64,000 nt of DNA, taken from NCBI GenBank assembly GCA_036245525.1, contig BTPG01000002.1:161410093-161474092 (forward strand). Reading direction: 5' to 3'. How positions within the stretch are numbered: the stretch's first letter is position 1; each line of letters begins with the position of its first letter. The translations under genes and the position numbers were made by a program. This DNA is from Semisulcospira habei (Eukaryota > Mollusca > Gastropoda > Semisulcospiridae). Of the stretch, positions 20,726 to 31,517 are shown piece after piece. The notes beneath the pieces are model-generated. The model saw nothing but the letters and a program-made list of their open reading frames with translations, searched no databases and was not told where the DNA came from.

Positions 20726-22690
20726 TTATAGGAGTTGCCCACGACGTCTGCAGGCTTGTTCGTGGCTGCGGAGGCCAATCCGAGACAGGCAGGTTCGACC
20801 GCAGTGGCTGCAGGGGAAGGTCTGGCCAGGGTTCTGAGCTGCGGCATCTCTGTTTTTTCTCCTGAGCCGCTTGTCCTTAAGGCTAGCTCTGCGAGAGTCC
20901 TCAAAGGAGACAGCTGCCTTGTAAATGGTGGAGCGCCAGGTGTCACGGTCCGCAGCAAGCGAAGACCACTGGTGGTGGTCGATTTGGCAGGCACTAAGTG
21001 ACTTCTTGAGACAGTCTTTGTATCTCTTCTTTGGTGCCCCTCTGTCACGGTGTCCAGTAGCAAGCTCGCCGAACAGGGTGATCTTTGGTAGGCGATGATC
21101 CTCCATCCTGGAGACATGCCCCGCCCAGCGGAGCTGTGTCCGCAGCAGCAAAGCCTCGATGCTCACAGTTTCAGCCTGTTCAAGGACCTCGACGTTGGTG
21201 ACATAGTCACTCCAGTGAATGCCCAGGATGGTACGCAGGCAGCGCTGGTGGAAGCGTTCGAGGAGTCGTAGTTGGCTGCGGTAGAGGGCCCAGGACTCGG
21301 AACCATACAGCAGGGTGGTGAGGACCACAGCTCTGTACACGCTGATCTTGGTGCCTGTTTTCAGCTGTTGATTGTGCCACACCCGCTTGAAAAGTCGCCC
21401 GAAAGCACTGTTCGCTTTTGCCAGCCTGCTGTCAAGCTCCTTGTCCAGCTTGGCGTCCGACGTGATAATGCAGCCAAGGTAAGTAAACTGGTGCACTGAC
21501 TTTAGTTCAGACTCGCCAATGGTGATGTGAGGAGGGCGATACACTGTCTTGGGTGCCGGCTGATGGAGGACCTCTGTCTTTTTCAGACTGACCTCGAGTC
21601 CAAAGAGCTGGGCAGCATCTGCGAAGCAAGACGTGATGCGCTGCAGGGCTCTCTCTGTGTGTGCAACGAGGGCAGCATCATCAGCAAAAAGCAGCTCACG
21701 AATCAGTTGGTCTAGGGTTTTCGTGTGGGCCTGCAGTCGTCTGAGGTTGAACAGGCTGCCATCGAGACGATACCTGATGTACACTGCATCGTCATCATCG
21801 AGGTCCACTGTGGCCTGCTTCAACATCATGCTAAAAAAGATGGTGAAGAGGGTCGGTGCCAGCACGCAGCCCTGCTTTACGCCGTTGAGAATAGGGAATG
21901 GTTCTGAGAGGTCATTGTTGAGTCTGACCTGGCCTTGCTGGTCCTCGTGTAGCTGGACAATCATGTTGAGGAACTTTGGGGGACAGCCAAGTCGCTCCAG
22001 GATCTGCCACATACCTTGCCTGCTCACAGTGTCGAACGCTTTTGTTAGGTCGACAAATGTTACGTACAGCCCTTTGTTCTGCTCGCGGCACTTCTCCTGT
22101 AGCTGTCTCAGCACAAAGACCATATCGATGGTGCTCCTGTTTGCTCTGAAGCCACACTGGCCCTCTGGGAGTTGGTCTTCAGCGATGGCAGGTACCAGCC
22201 GATTCAGGAGCAGCCTTGCAAGGATTTTCCCAGCAATGGACAGCAGGGTAATTCCCCGATAGTTGGAACAGTCAGACTTCTCGCCTTTGTTCTTGTACAG
22301 GGTGATAACGACTGCGTCACGGAGATCTTTTGGTAGTGTTCCTTCCTCCCAGCAGCAGAGAAAGAGGTCATGGAGCTTGTTGTGCAGTGCTGTGCCTCCA
22401 TGTTTCCAGATCTCTGGCGGTATTCCATCAATGCCTGCTGCTTTGCCACTCTTGAGCTGGTGGATGGCTGTGAGGGTCTCTTCAGCGGTGGGCGGTTCAT
22501 CCAATTCAACCTTTACTGGGAGGTGTGGGATTTGTAGGATGACTGCTTCTTGAACAGTGCGCTCAGCGCTGAAGAGGCTCTGAAAGTATTCCGACCAGCG
22601 GTTCAAGATGGAGGTATTATCTGTGAGGAGTGCCTGGCCATTCGCGCTTCGCAGGGGACTTTGTACCAGGTGCCTGGGGCCATACACGCT
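20726..22690 (-). CDS. Non-LTR reverse transcriptase with C-terminal C2H2 finger
   Basis: About 650 codons are open. The fingers domain has SGKAAGIDGIPPEIWKHG, and the palm motifs are LYVTFVDLTKAFDTVSR (first Asp), GVKQGCVLAPTLF and LLFADDAALVAHTE (FADD). The thumb and C-terminal region follow (LLYGSESWALYRSQ, LRWAGHVSRMEDHRLPK), and the end carries a zinc finger FPCSHCGRTCLSRIGLRSHE. All polymerase residues are present. The 5' part that should join it to the endonuclease is separated by an insertion (about 22715-22945), so the start is not natural: the open frame begins at VYGPRHL, after an in-frame TGA. Confidence 0.92.
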   Translation of the reverse strand, partial: SVYGPRHLVQSPLRSANGQALLTDNTSILNRWSEYFQSLFSAERTVQEAVILQIPHLPVKVELDEPPTAEETLTAIHQLKSGKAAGIDGIPPEIWKHGGTALHNKLHDLFLCCWEEGTLPKDLRDAVVITLYKNKGEKSDCSNYRGITLLSIAGKILARLLLNRLVPAIAEDQLPEGQCGFRANRSTIDMVFVLRQLQEKCREQNKGLYVTFVDLTKAFDTVSRQGMWQILERLGCPPKFLNMIVQLHEDQQGQVRLNNDLSEPFPILNGVKQGCVLAPTLFTIFFSMMLKQATVDLDDDDAVYIRYRLDGSLFNLRRLQAHTKTLDQLIRELLFADDAALVAHTERALQRITSCFADAAQLFGLEVSLKKTEVLHQPAPKTVYRPPHITIGESELKSVHQFTYLGCIITSDAKLDKELDSRLAKANSAFGRLFKRVWHNQQLKTGTKISVYRAVVLTTLLYGSESWALYRSQLRLLERFHQRCLRTILGIHWSDYVTNVEVLEQAETVSIEALLLRTQLRWAGHVSRMEDHRLPKITLFGELATGHRDRGAPKKRYKDCLKKSLSACQIDHHQWSSLAADRDTWRSTIYKAAVSFEDSRRASLKDKRLRRKNRDAAAQNPGQTFPCSHCGRTCLSRIGLRSHEQACRRRGQLL

Positions 22691-22714
22691 TCAGTGCGTA
22701 GAGCTGTGTCACAT

Positions 22715-22945
22715 TGTGACTTACACTCGGTCCCGCCTCTCGTTAGGCATCATGGACACTCCCATCTCTCCGTCAGAACACTCTCTCTCCTTCCAGTCGC
22801 CTCAATCACCTCAGTTTAGCACATACCGCACCCTACCCAAGCTGACGTCGAAGTATTCACGTTGTGTCGTGAGTCATGTCTAAAGCGTGCGCAGTGTGGT
22901 GTGCGCTAGATTTATTTAGTAGCGCATATCCGATTATTATTATCT
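22715..22945. mobile_element. ~230-bp insertion inside the LINE, unassigned
   Basis: This stretch separates the endonuclease/linker frame from the reverse transcriptase frame and has no LINE coding. It ends on the + strand with TAGTAGCGCATATCCGATTA and TTATTATC, resembling a SINE or MITE tail. The borders are approximate and no target duplication was identified. Confidence 0.45.
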
Positions 22946-24134
22946 TGTAGCCAAGCTGGTCTCTGTGCAAGTCTGGTCCACTCATTCTGGAGATCTCTGA
23001 GCTTGCGCTGGAGACTGCTGCAGACGAGGCGGAAGGCAGACTTCTTCACAGGGCAGGAAGGCTGGGCTAGGTGGGCCTGATGGGCGGCTCTTTTTTTTGC
23101 TAGGTGTTCCTGGATCTCTACATCGTTTTCGTCAAACCAGTCTTTGTTCTTCTTTCTGGCGAAACCCAAGACTTCTGCAGAGGATTTTGCAATAGCAGTT
23201 TTCAGTTGTTCCCAAAGTGTTTCAGGGGAGGAGTCTACTGGGTCCGCTGTGTCTTTGAGCCTGCGCTGTAAATCTGTCTGAAAGGCAGCTTTCACATCGT
23301 CACGCTGAAGGCTGGCAACATCAAGCTTTTTCTTGGGGGGCCCCCATTTCTTGGGTTTTGGCTTGAAGTGGAGCCTGAGTTTGCAGCGGACAAGGCGGTG
23401 GTCAGTGTGGCACTCTGCGCTGGGCATCACTCTGGTGAGGAGGACGTCACTGCGGTCCCTCTGACGCACTAGGACATAGTCGATAAGGTGCCAGTGCTTG
23501 GAGCGAGGATGCATCCAGGTGGTCTTTCGACTGTCCTTTTGCTGAAAAGTAGTGTTGGTGATGACCAGTTGCTGCTCCGCACAGAACTCCAACAGTAGGC
23601 GGCCATTGTCATTGCAGTTCCCCACGCCATGCTTGCCGAGGACTCCTTTCCAGGCTTCAGAGTCCTGGCCCACTGAAGGACTGCAGGGGTACTCTGTAGG
23701 AGGCTGCGCAGGTCAGTGTAAAACTTGTCCTTTTCAGCAGGCTCTGCCAGGAGGGTTGGGGAGTACACACTGAGAAGGGTGACGTGCTGCTGGTGTCTCA
23801 GTGGGAGGCGCATGGACATGATGCGGTCTGAGTGGCCCGTTGGTAGGTTTTCCAGCTTAGTCGCAATGGATGTCTTGACCATGAAACCCACGCCTGAAAG
23901 CTGTCTTTCTGATGCAGGCCTGCCTGACCAGTAGAGGGTGTACCCAGCACCAAGTTCTTGGAGGCTGCCTTCGTCCGGAAGGCGTACTTCGCTGAGCGCG
24001 GCGATGTCGATGTTTAACCTCCGCAATTCATGGGCAATGAGGGCGGAGCGACGTTCAGGGCGTCCGCTGTCTGCTTTGTCGAGCATGGTTCGGACGTTCC
24101 AGCATGCTACGTTGAGTCCGGTCGTGGTCGTCAT
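22912..24134 (-). pseudogene. APE-like endonuclease part of the LINE, broken
   Basis: The N-terminal frame (24134 to about 23680) has NVACWNVRTMLDK, DIAALSEVRLPDEG with the catalytic Glu, SGVGFMVK and LLSVYSPT. At about 23675 the frame changes. The second frame (23680-22912) begins GQDSEAWKGVLGKHG and continues HLIDYVLVRQR and ECHTDHRLVRCKL (the Asp-His pair). The GDFN motif expected just before GQDSEAW is missing: STPAVLQ is followed directly by the GQDSEAW codons in another frame. A deletion plus frameshift has therefore removed a catalytic block. The frame ends at CATK, where an insertion begins. Confidence 0.87.
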
Positions 24135-24805
24135 GAGAGTGGATCCGTTATTCTTTCTTGTTTTTTGACCGCAGGAGAAGATGCCCGTTGACCGCGGCTA
24201 GCCAACTGGGGTTGCGAGGGGACGAGCTTTGGTTAGGCCACCTTTTCTAGGCCCCTCTCCGTGTGGAGCAAGCAGTGCTGTCCCTAGAGAAGGCTGCTTG
24301 GTCGTTCAGGGTGTGCCGAGTGATGTTGTCATCCCCAGGTCAACATCAAGCGACCAATATCCTGAACCGCCTGCATGCAGGTTTGAGACTGCGGCTTCCA
24401 GTGACATCTTTCACCTGCCTTTTCGCCCCTCGCCCGTCGCTACAGGACTTGGAATGGTCAGTGTCATGGTCCGTGGACGTTTCCTAAAGCCTGCGCGGTG
24501 GAGCTTTTTGGTGGAGTGCAGTGTGCGCAGTACTGGCCCCACCCTTTAAACCCTTGGTTCATCTGCCATGGCCTAGCAAGCTGGGACGATGGCATCGAGG
24601 TCCTCGGGTCGTAGGTTTTATATCAGACTGTCCTTGTCCTAGTCTCTGGCTCAAAAGCCTTCCCCGGAGACATGGGGGCTTTGATGTCAGGGGTTTCCTC
24701 CCTTAGCCTTTCCGCAGCCAAGCGGCCAGGCCTGCAAGGCAGCAGGCGACTCGTGGAGGGCGGGGTCGTCTATGTCCCGTGCAGATGTGAACATCTGCCC
24801 ACTGC

Positions 24806-25175
24806 ACAATGTTGGAATGGATAGATAAATAATGTTAGGTTGAAATGGGTAGAAAAATGATGTTAGGTTGGAATGGGTACATACATGATGTTAGGTTGTA
24901 ATGGGTACATACATGATGCTAGGTTGGAATGGGTACATAAATTGTGTTAGACTGGAGTGGGTAGATAAATGTTGTTAGGTTGGTACATAAACAATTCAAG
25001 ATTAGGTTCGAATGGGTACATACATGATGTTAGGTTCGAATGGGGTGCATACATTATGTTAGGTTGGAATGGATACTTAACTGACATTAGGTGGGAATGA
25101 ATACATATGTGATGCTAGGTGGAAATGGGTACATAAATGATGTTAGGTTGTAATGTGTTAAATGGAAATGATGTA
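24806..25175. repeat. Minisatellite, right half
   Basis: Same 28-29 bp unit as at 20374-20697 (ATGATGTTAGGTTGGAATGG...), about 12 variant units. It ends about 100 bp before HYDIN exon c. Confidence 0.88.
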
Positions 25176-25278
25176 GGTTTGAAGGGTTGTGTAAATGCTG
25201 CCCAGAAAAACTACAAAATGGTCTTGTTATAGTGAACCTATCCAGTGGACAGACGTGGTGTACATGTTACTGTTTCAG

Positions 25279-25429
25279 GCCACAGACCGTGAGAGAGCGA
25301 CTGCAGTGTCATGCCATTCTGGGACGCACCGGGGGCAAGGAACTCATCATGAAATTAGACATCACATCTGAGTTCATCAACCCGTTGCTTGAGTTCTCAA
25401 CCAAAAGTCTTTTCTTCCGCGTTGACAAG
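25279..25429 (+). CDS. HYDIN: HYDIN exon c
   Basis: One base completes the Glu codon of the previous exon and 50 codons follow. The acceptor is CTGTTTCAG and the donor AAG|GTAGGT. The peptide includes PQTVRERLQCHAILGRTGGK, then ELIMKLDITSEFINPLLEFS and ends FRVDK. This is the central strand of an ASH-like domain (R-x-x-C-H-A-I-x-G). It lies just downstream of the minisatellite that received the 4.1 kb LINE, and just upstream of a 25-bp minisatellite and DIRS copy D. Confidence 0.88.
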
Positions 25430-25495
25430 GTAGGTGTGCGATTCAATGCTCAGCCTCTTATCTCCGAATTCCCTTATGTATGCAGTTCCCAGAAC

Positions 25496-25683
25496 TGTTG
25501 AAAGTGTGTTTGTGATGGTACTGTTGACAGTGTGTGTGGTGGTAGTGTTGAAAGTGTCTTTGTGATGGTACTGTTAACAGTGTGTGTGATGGTACTGTTG
25601 AAAGTGTGTGTGTGGTGGTACTGTTGAAAGTGTGTTTGTGATGGTACTGTTAACGGTGTGTGTGATGGCACTGTTGAAAATGT
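25496..25683. repeat. 25-bp minisatellite after exon c
   Basis: About eight units of the CTGTTGAAAGTGTGTTTGTG ATGGTA type, alternating GAAAG and GACAG/AACAG variants. Confidence 0.85.
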
Positions 25684-25745
25684 ATTTATTTCTTCAAAAT
25701 CATTACCAATGGCATTACTAATAGGAAGGGACACTTAGCTTACCA
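25684..25745 (+). repeat. DIRS left-ITR fragment (62 bp)
   Basis: TTTATTTCTTCAAAATCATT, ACCAATGGCATTACTAATAGG, ACACTTAGCTTACCAA: the outer left end of a different subfamily (F-like), lying directly against the left ITR of copy D. Confidence 0.75.
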
Positions 25746-25965
25746 ATTTATTTCTTCAAAAACGTTACTGATGGTATTACTGAGAGGAAGATATACTTAG
25801 CCTGACAATTTCAGCCTCCAAAAATTGTTGTGTGTTGCTACACAACCAGAGACGTAACTCTTGCAAGCAGTTACCTAATCCCCAGAGTGGCCTCCCTATC
25901 CTCCGAGTAACCTCCCTTCCAAATCTCACGAGAGGCCGTTATTACCAGTTCTATACTTAGCTTCC
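25746..25965 (+). repeat. Left ITR, copy D
   Basis: TTTATTTCTTCAAAAACGTT, ATGGTATTACTGAGAGG, TTGTGTGTTGCTACACAACC and the CCTCCCTATCC and AACCTCCCTTCC blocks. It matches the left ITR of H at 63416 almost base for base. Confidence 0.88.
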
Positions 25966-25999
25966 ATTTTGTTTAGATCCTTCTTTATCAGTCTCCCCC

Positions 26000-28030
26000 G
26001 TTATCACCACCAGCTCTGCCGCTATCAGTGTTTCTTCTCGACGCTCACGGTCCATTCCATCACAGCAATCCTGATCTTCTGTGCTGGGACCCTTGCAGCT
26101 CATTGCCACTCAAGCGCGGGTGTCGGACACCGTCCCTCCCGCCGTGGGTGATTTTACACCAGGTGAGAATTTACGCCCCTGCTCCCATGAGCGTATTTCG
26201 CAGCCAGCCCCTCAGACCCAGCCTTCTAAGACGGGTCTCCAACGGAGGCAACCCCATCATTTTGGGGGGAGGAGACATCGACCATCGGCACTCCCTGGCG
26301 CGTGCCCTCTCCACCCAGACGTGCCTTTGCCTAATTGCACTTTTCCGCCGCAACTTCAACAATTATAGTCACATCATGACTTGTTGCTCGGCGCTTCGGC
26401 TCAACCACTGTCTCCTCGTGCCCTGGCTAAAAGCCAGTCACCGCGCACTCGTGCCACACTTGGCACATCCTCTCGGCGTGTTTCTCACCCCTCCCGTCGG
26501 TTTTATTCTCCTTCGTTGTCTCCCTATTGCAGACATTTCCCTTCGGGATCCTACACCTCCGTCCATCCCCTGTCGCCATGATGCCTGCGCTTCTCCTGCC
26601 TCCCATCGCTCGCGACACTCCTCTCGACGACGGGTGGATGGCCTTCGCTCCGAACGGCCTTCTCCGTACTGTGGCCGCATCCTTCATCGTGCTCCAGAGA
26701 AGGGACAGTCCCGGTCCCGTTCCCGTTCTCCTGCTCGTCGCGGCGCTCGCCGCCCGCTTTTACATGAGAGGCGTCAGAATCTGCCCTCTTCCTTGCGGCA
26801 TCGTTCTTCTTCTTCTTCTTCAAATGACAGTAGGAGTTCTCGGCGACCTGGGCTCCTGGACTCCTCCTCCGTCCCTTGGCGGTTTTTCCCCGGACACCAT
26901 GCGATCGTCACTCTTTCCAAGGGTCCTGTTCCCCCCGGCGCTTGGCAGCGCCGGTTCAGGAGGATGTTCTTAGCCTTCATCCGGTGGATTCTGCTTTCGA
27001 CCTTGGGGCTTTGCCGCACCTTTCTCCGTCCAGGAGTCCCTTACCCACGGACTCTCAGCACAGTTGTTCTCCATCCTCGGACTTTTTCACTCCGGGTGTC
27101 GAGACTCGACGGTCCTTGGACGAGGCCTCAGGTCTCATTCTCCGATTTCTTCCCCCAGACGCTTGCCCCCCTGCACCTCCTCTGAAGCGGAAGACGTTGG
27201 CTTCGGTGGATGTTTCCCTTCAACCTAAGCGTTTCAGATCTCTCCCGCAACCACCTGGCTTTCGAGATCTGGCGGAGGCGTTCTCGGCACAGTTGCCTCT
27301 TGGCAACTTTAAAGAGCCTCTCTTCTTTCCGATACAAAGTGGCATGAAGGCGTAGACATTCGCTTCCGCCAACGTTGGTGCGCGGGTCACTCTCAGGCTT
27401 TTGTGTGCCCTTTGCCTTTTCACAATGACGTGGCGGATTTGCAGGCGGGTGGACGCCGCTCGCGGTTTTGATAAAACTGCTGTCCTGATCCGCAACACGC
27501 TGGCCTGCTCCGGCTTCCTGGATCTCACTACCCAGGCGATTGTACGTGTGCTTGAGGACCATTGGGATCCGCACTCTAACGCTCCGCTGCGAGAGATACA
27601 TTCTCTGGCGGTGGTAGCTAATCAGGCTTCGTACCATGCTTCTGCAAATGCGATGGCTGCTGCCATCAACTGTGATTTAATTCGACGGGATACAGTTCTT
27701 GCTGCTCGTTCTGAGTTACCTTCGACAGTCAAGGCTCAGCTCCACCAGGCGCCCATCGGCGGTAAATTGCTGTTTGGCTCCACTTGGCAAGCCGTGAAGG
27801 ATGCGCATAAGGACATCTGGCCCATAGCTCACCAAATTTCTTCTCGCTTTTGTTCGTTCCGCAAGGCCTCAGGTCGCGCCCTCCGGTCCTTTAGACCCAC
27901 CTCCCGTCCCGCTGCCCATGTCCCTCTTGGTTCCTCCTGTCCTTCCCATTTTGGGCATGCCCGCACTCTCCCGGCTCCGCCACACACCTGGCCTGGTCGC
28001 GGCAGGCGTCCAGGATGGGGGAGGACCTGA
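26000..28030 (+). pseudogene. DIRS gag, N-terminally deleted, copy D
   Basis: Compared with copy G, the sequence from the start codon through the intron and zinc domain is missing: the leader (CAGTCTCCCCCGTTATCACC) is joined to the Gag middle at about 26010. Later blocks are recognisable: RSRSRSPARR (near 26715), VQEDVLSLHPVDSAFDLGAL (near 26962), PPAPPLKRK, QPKRFRSLPQPPGFRDLAEA, and after a frameshift at 27355-27460 the FDKTAVLIRNTLACSGFLDL helix block and a Gly/Arg-rich C-terminus WPGRGRRPGWGRT ending at TGA 28028-28030. Confidence 0.8.
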
Positions 28031-29900
28031 TGACTCTCCTCCCACCCTGCCCCCGCCAATTTCTCTTGGGTCACCAGTCGGCGGGCGGCTATCCTGATTA
28101 CACGACGAGTGGCGATCGCTGTTTCCCAACGACCCTTGGCTCCTTTCTACCATTTCGGAGGGTCTTCACCTATCATTTCTTCAACCTCCTCCTCTTCGCC
28201 GCTCCCCGCTTTGGATTCGGGTTCCGAATGATCCCGTCAAGGCGACGGCTTTACAGGACGAAGTGATTTCCTTGCTTCTCAAATCCGACACGGAGGTCAT
28301 CTGGCGACAAGATTCTCCGGCTTTCTACAGTCGTCTCTTCGTTGTCCCCAAGTCGGACGGAGGTTGGCGTCCGGTGATAGACCTTTCCGCTCTCAACAAA
28401 TTTCTGACTGCTCCTTCCTTTCGCATGGAAACGACCCACGCCCTGCGGGCTGCCGTCCAACTGATGGATTTTGCTGTCAGTCTGGATCTTGCCGATGCCT
28501 ACCTTCATGTTCCTATACACCCTTCGGCTCGCCGTTACCTTCACTTCGCCTTCCGCAGAGTGGTGTATCAGTTCCGGGCAATGCCCTTTGGCCTCAATCT
28601 CAGTCCCTGGGTCTTCACCAGGATTATGGATGCGGTGATTTCCCGCGCGCAGAGGTCGTCTCTCAGTCCGACCTCCCACTACCTCGACGATCTTCTTCTC
28701 CAGAATCAGGATGCGACCTGCTTGACCGCCAACAGGGACGCCCTGCTCTCCCTTCTCCATCGCCTCGGTTTTCTGTTCAACTTCGGCAAGTCGGACCTAT
28801 CGCCATCTTGCCATTTACTCCACCTTGGGATGGAGTTTCAGACCGACTTGAACTTGGTGTGATTTCCCCAAGCTCGGATCGACAAGTGGCTATTTTGGCC
28901 CGTCGGATGTATCTTGCTTTCGAGGCTCCGGCGAGAATGTGGTTACAGTTGTTGGGTCTCATGAGTGCTGCAGCGGACTTGCTTCCCCTTGGCCGGCTCA
29001 ACCCGCGTCCAATTCAACTTCATCTCCTCCTTCTTTCGCGGCCATCTTCGGGGGATTTAGAGGTTTGCGTTCCGGTGTCGCCCTTAGTTCGGCCGCATCT
29101 CCTTCGGTGGACGGATCCCGCGTGGTTGGCGGGGTTCCCCTTGCGTCCCCGTTTCCTTCCCTGTCGATCTGCATGGATGCCAGTCTTTCCGGTTGGGGCG
29201 CTCACCTGCTCCCGAACTTCAGCACGACAGCAGGTGTTTGGTCACTGGAATTGGTGGGCAGACACATCAATTGGTTGGAGCTGAAAGCAGTGTGGCTCGC
29301 CCTGATCTCTTGGGAACCACGCGTGACCAGCCAGGCAGTCTTGGTTCTCTCCGACAACACGACGGTTGTCTCCTATATTCAGAAGCAGGGCGGGACCCGT
29401 TCTCCCTCGCTTTGCATTCTTCTATTCCATATTCTCATGTGATACCGGGATCAGGGCATTTCACTACGGGCGCGTCACATTCCGGAATGGCTGAATGTAC
29501 TGTACTTATCTCGTCACGGCCAACTTCTCCATACCGAGTGGGCTCTTCGCCCCGACCTTTTTCGAATGATTTGCCGGCACTGGGAGACACCCATGATCGA
29601 CCTGTTTGCGACGAGGTGGAACGCACAACTACCCCTCTTCGTCTCCCCGGTCCCGGACCCCCTTGCGTGGGCGGTGGATGATCTCTCTCTATCCCCTGGG
29701 AGGGTCTATGCATACCCTCCTTCTGTCCTGGTGCCCAAGATTCTTCTCAAGCTTAGAGGCTGCCATGCAGTCCTGTTTCTGGTGGCACCGTTCTCTTGGA
29801 ACAAGAGCTGGACCACAGATCTCCTGAGTCTCGCCACGGACCTGCCACTTCCAACGCTGACCATGATGCTGAAACAACCCCGGCAGGATCTTTTTCACCC
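28031..29900 (+). pseudogene. RT/RNase H/MT-like ORF, copy D
   Basis: RT is open from 28263 to 28862 and contains KSDGGWRPVIDLSALNKF, SLDLADAYLHVPIHP, FGLNLSPWVFTRIMD and YLDDLLL, then a TGA at 28860-28862. The downstream frames continue with PARMWLQLLGLMSAAADLLP and, after another shift near 29130, RNase H: CMDASLSGWGAHLL, NWLELKAVW, VLSDNTTVVSYIQKQ. A stop at 29440 and frame changes precede the PMIDLFATRWNAQLPLF segment (29575-29640). All RT catalytic residues are retained, but the ORF is split into at least four pieces. Confidence 0.85.
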
Positions 29901-30997
29901 TTGCCCGAAGAGCCTCCTCTTACACGCTTGGCAATTGTGCGGCGTGCCCTCACCGCTCGAGGTTTCTCGGATGCAGCAGTGGAGGCTATCGCTTCAGCTC
30001 GACGGCTTTCCACCAAGAAAGTCTATGAGGGTAAATGGCGGGTTTTACAGTTGTGGTGTGGGCCTCGACACCTCTCCCCCACAACTTTGACTATACCTCA
30101 GATGGCCAAGTTCTTCTTGTGGCTCTTCGAGGATCAGGGCTTGGCACCCATCACCATTCGGGGTTATCTTTCTATGGTGGCTGTCACTTACCGCCATTTG
30201 GGTCGACCAGATCCGGGATCTTGCAAGGATCTCGCGGACCTCATGGCTCATTTTGATCTCTGGCGACCAGTGACGCGATCACTACTCCCACATTGGGACC
30301 TTGCATGGGTGTTAACTTGGCTCAACTCTGCTCGTTTTGAACCGCTGCACTTTGCTCGGTTCTCAGACTTGACGAGGAAGACATGCTTCCTGCTGGGCCT
30401 AGCCACAGCTTCTCGCATGAGTGAGCTCCACGCTCTCTCTATACTTTTGTCTTGTCTGCAGCTCCGGGCTGACGGCTCGGTTCAACTACTCACTAACCCT
30501 TCCTTTTTGGCTAAAAACCGGCTACCCTCAGCTGCCCCTCAACCAATCAATATTCGTCCTCTTCGGGGTCCTGACACGCCCCGAGACGTTAGACAGCAGG
30601 ATCCAGTCCGGGCGTTAAAAATCTATCTCCGCCGGTCAAAGCCCTTACGGCGGGGTCGTTCACACCTTTTCTTGCCCTTGGTTCAGAAGCAGCACGATAT
30701 ATCCGCCCAAACGATCTCCGCTTGGCTGCGTGGAGTTATCCGTTCCATAATGACCTCTCAACTGAGGGAGCGAAGAGGCTGCGGATTCGGATGCACGAGA
30801 TCCGGGCTGTCTCCACAAGTGTCGCGTTTGACCGTAACTGCGCCAGGAAGGACATTGTAGCGGCTGTGGGCTGGCGGGCCGAATCTACCTTCGCCTGTTT
30901 TTACTTGCGTGACCTCTCCAGCCAGCCACACAACCTGGCTCTGGTGGGTGACGTTGCCGTAGCTCAACACTCCCTCCAGGCGCTGGCGGCACCATAG
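29796..30997 (+). pseudogene. Tyrosine recombinase, nearly open, copy D
   Basis: This is the best-kept YR of the window: one frame from 29796 to about 30750, then a small frameshift (about two bases lost near VIRS-N-DLS at 30745) and a second frame to the TAG at 30997. Features are the N-terminal VYEGKWRVLQLWCGPRHL, IPQMAKFFLWLFEDQGLA and ITIRGYL; the catalytic Arg in ASRMSELHAL; DPVRALKIYLRRSKPL; and after the shift HEIR, VAAVGW and FACFYLRDLS with the nucleophile Tyr. The set R, H-x-x-R, W, Y is complete. The 5' part overlaps the MT-like region of the RT ORF in another frame. Confidence 0.88.
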
Positions 30998-31112
30998 GTA
31001 ACACTTAACTGAAATTGTCGGGAGTGTGCACCGGCCGGGTGTCTAGTTAAGCAGTTACCTGGGGGAATTGACCCTTGAGCAGCACCCTCCCCCTCTTTTT
31101 AATTCTTTCTCT

Positions 31113-31177
31113 CAGTAATACCATCGTTAACGTTTTTGAAGAAATAAATGTATTTTTCTTTAAAATAAATTTTTTCG
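31113..31177 (+). repeat. Truncated ICR, copy D
   Basis: CAGTAATACCATCGTTAACG, then GAAGAAATAAATG and TTTAAAATAAATTTTTTCG; the second half is cut off. AATAAA at 31143-31148. Confidence 0.82.
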
Positions 31178-31216
31178 GGGTGTGCGTGTAGCTCGCTCAC
31201 TCTTGACGCTGTGCGA

Positions 31217-31299
31217 GGGCCAAGCTAATCTGGCACTGCCCTTGAATTATCATGGTCGACCCATCACCTACTGTAGTGCATCAGGGCTCAATGGGTTAA
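31217..31299 (+). mobile_element. Half of a fold-back MITE
   Basis: Only the right arm remains: GGCCAAGCTAATCTGGCACT, GCCCTTGAATTATCATGG, ending GGGCTCAATGGGTTAA. Complete relatives lie at 32355, 60565 and 62532. Confidence 0.7.
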
Positions 31300-31517
31300 A
31301 ACTGAGCTCTCTGGCATTTAATTAACAAAGATTTCAGGAACTCAGTCTGTGTCCACTGGAGGGGAAGGGGTTAAAGAACTGAAAATAATGTTCTGACTTT
31401 ACATCAATTTGTGTGTGTGTGTTTAATTTCATATTTATTAATTATTATTAGTATCTCTTTTTTACTTTTTATTTTATTTGTTTTGTTACCTTTTATGGTG
31501 TTATATTTAAAATGTTA

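Larger units (their letters stand above)
20698..24805 (-). mobile_element. APE-type non-LTR retrotransposon, near full length
   Basis: Minus-strand element with a 5' UTR (24805 to about 24135), endonuclease, reverse transcriptase and a short 3' UTR. It is flanked by the 14-bp direct repeat ACAATGTTGGAATG (20684-20697 and 24806-24819). Both flanks are the same minisatellite, so the target site is clear. The 3' end has no poly(A). The clade is not certain: the C-terminal LRWAGHVSRMEDHRLPK and RGAPKKRYKDCLKK motifs are RTE/CR1-like, and a C2H2 finger closes the protein. Confidence 0.9.
25746..31177 (+). mobile_element. DIRS-like retrotransposon copy D (3'-truncated in ICR)
   Basis: Left ITR (25746-25965), a gag lacking its first exon, intron and zinc domain, then RT/RNase H, MT-like region and an almost complete YR. 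Homology ends inside the ICR at about 31177 (AAATTTTTTCG|GGGTG), so the right ITR is absent. A half MITE follows directly. It is nearly identical to copy H in the left ITR and is the closest relative of copy B in coding sequence. Confidence 0.88.

Noticed and set aside
26028..27185. A 385-codon protein gene at the start of copy D
   Set aside because: It is a mixture of leader and Gag frames read in different phases; recognisable Gag blocks lie in other frames.
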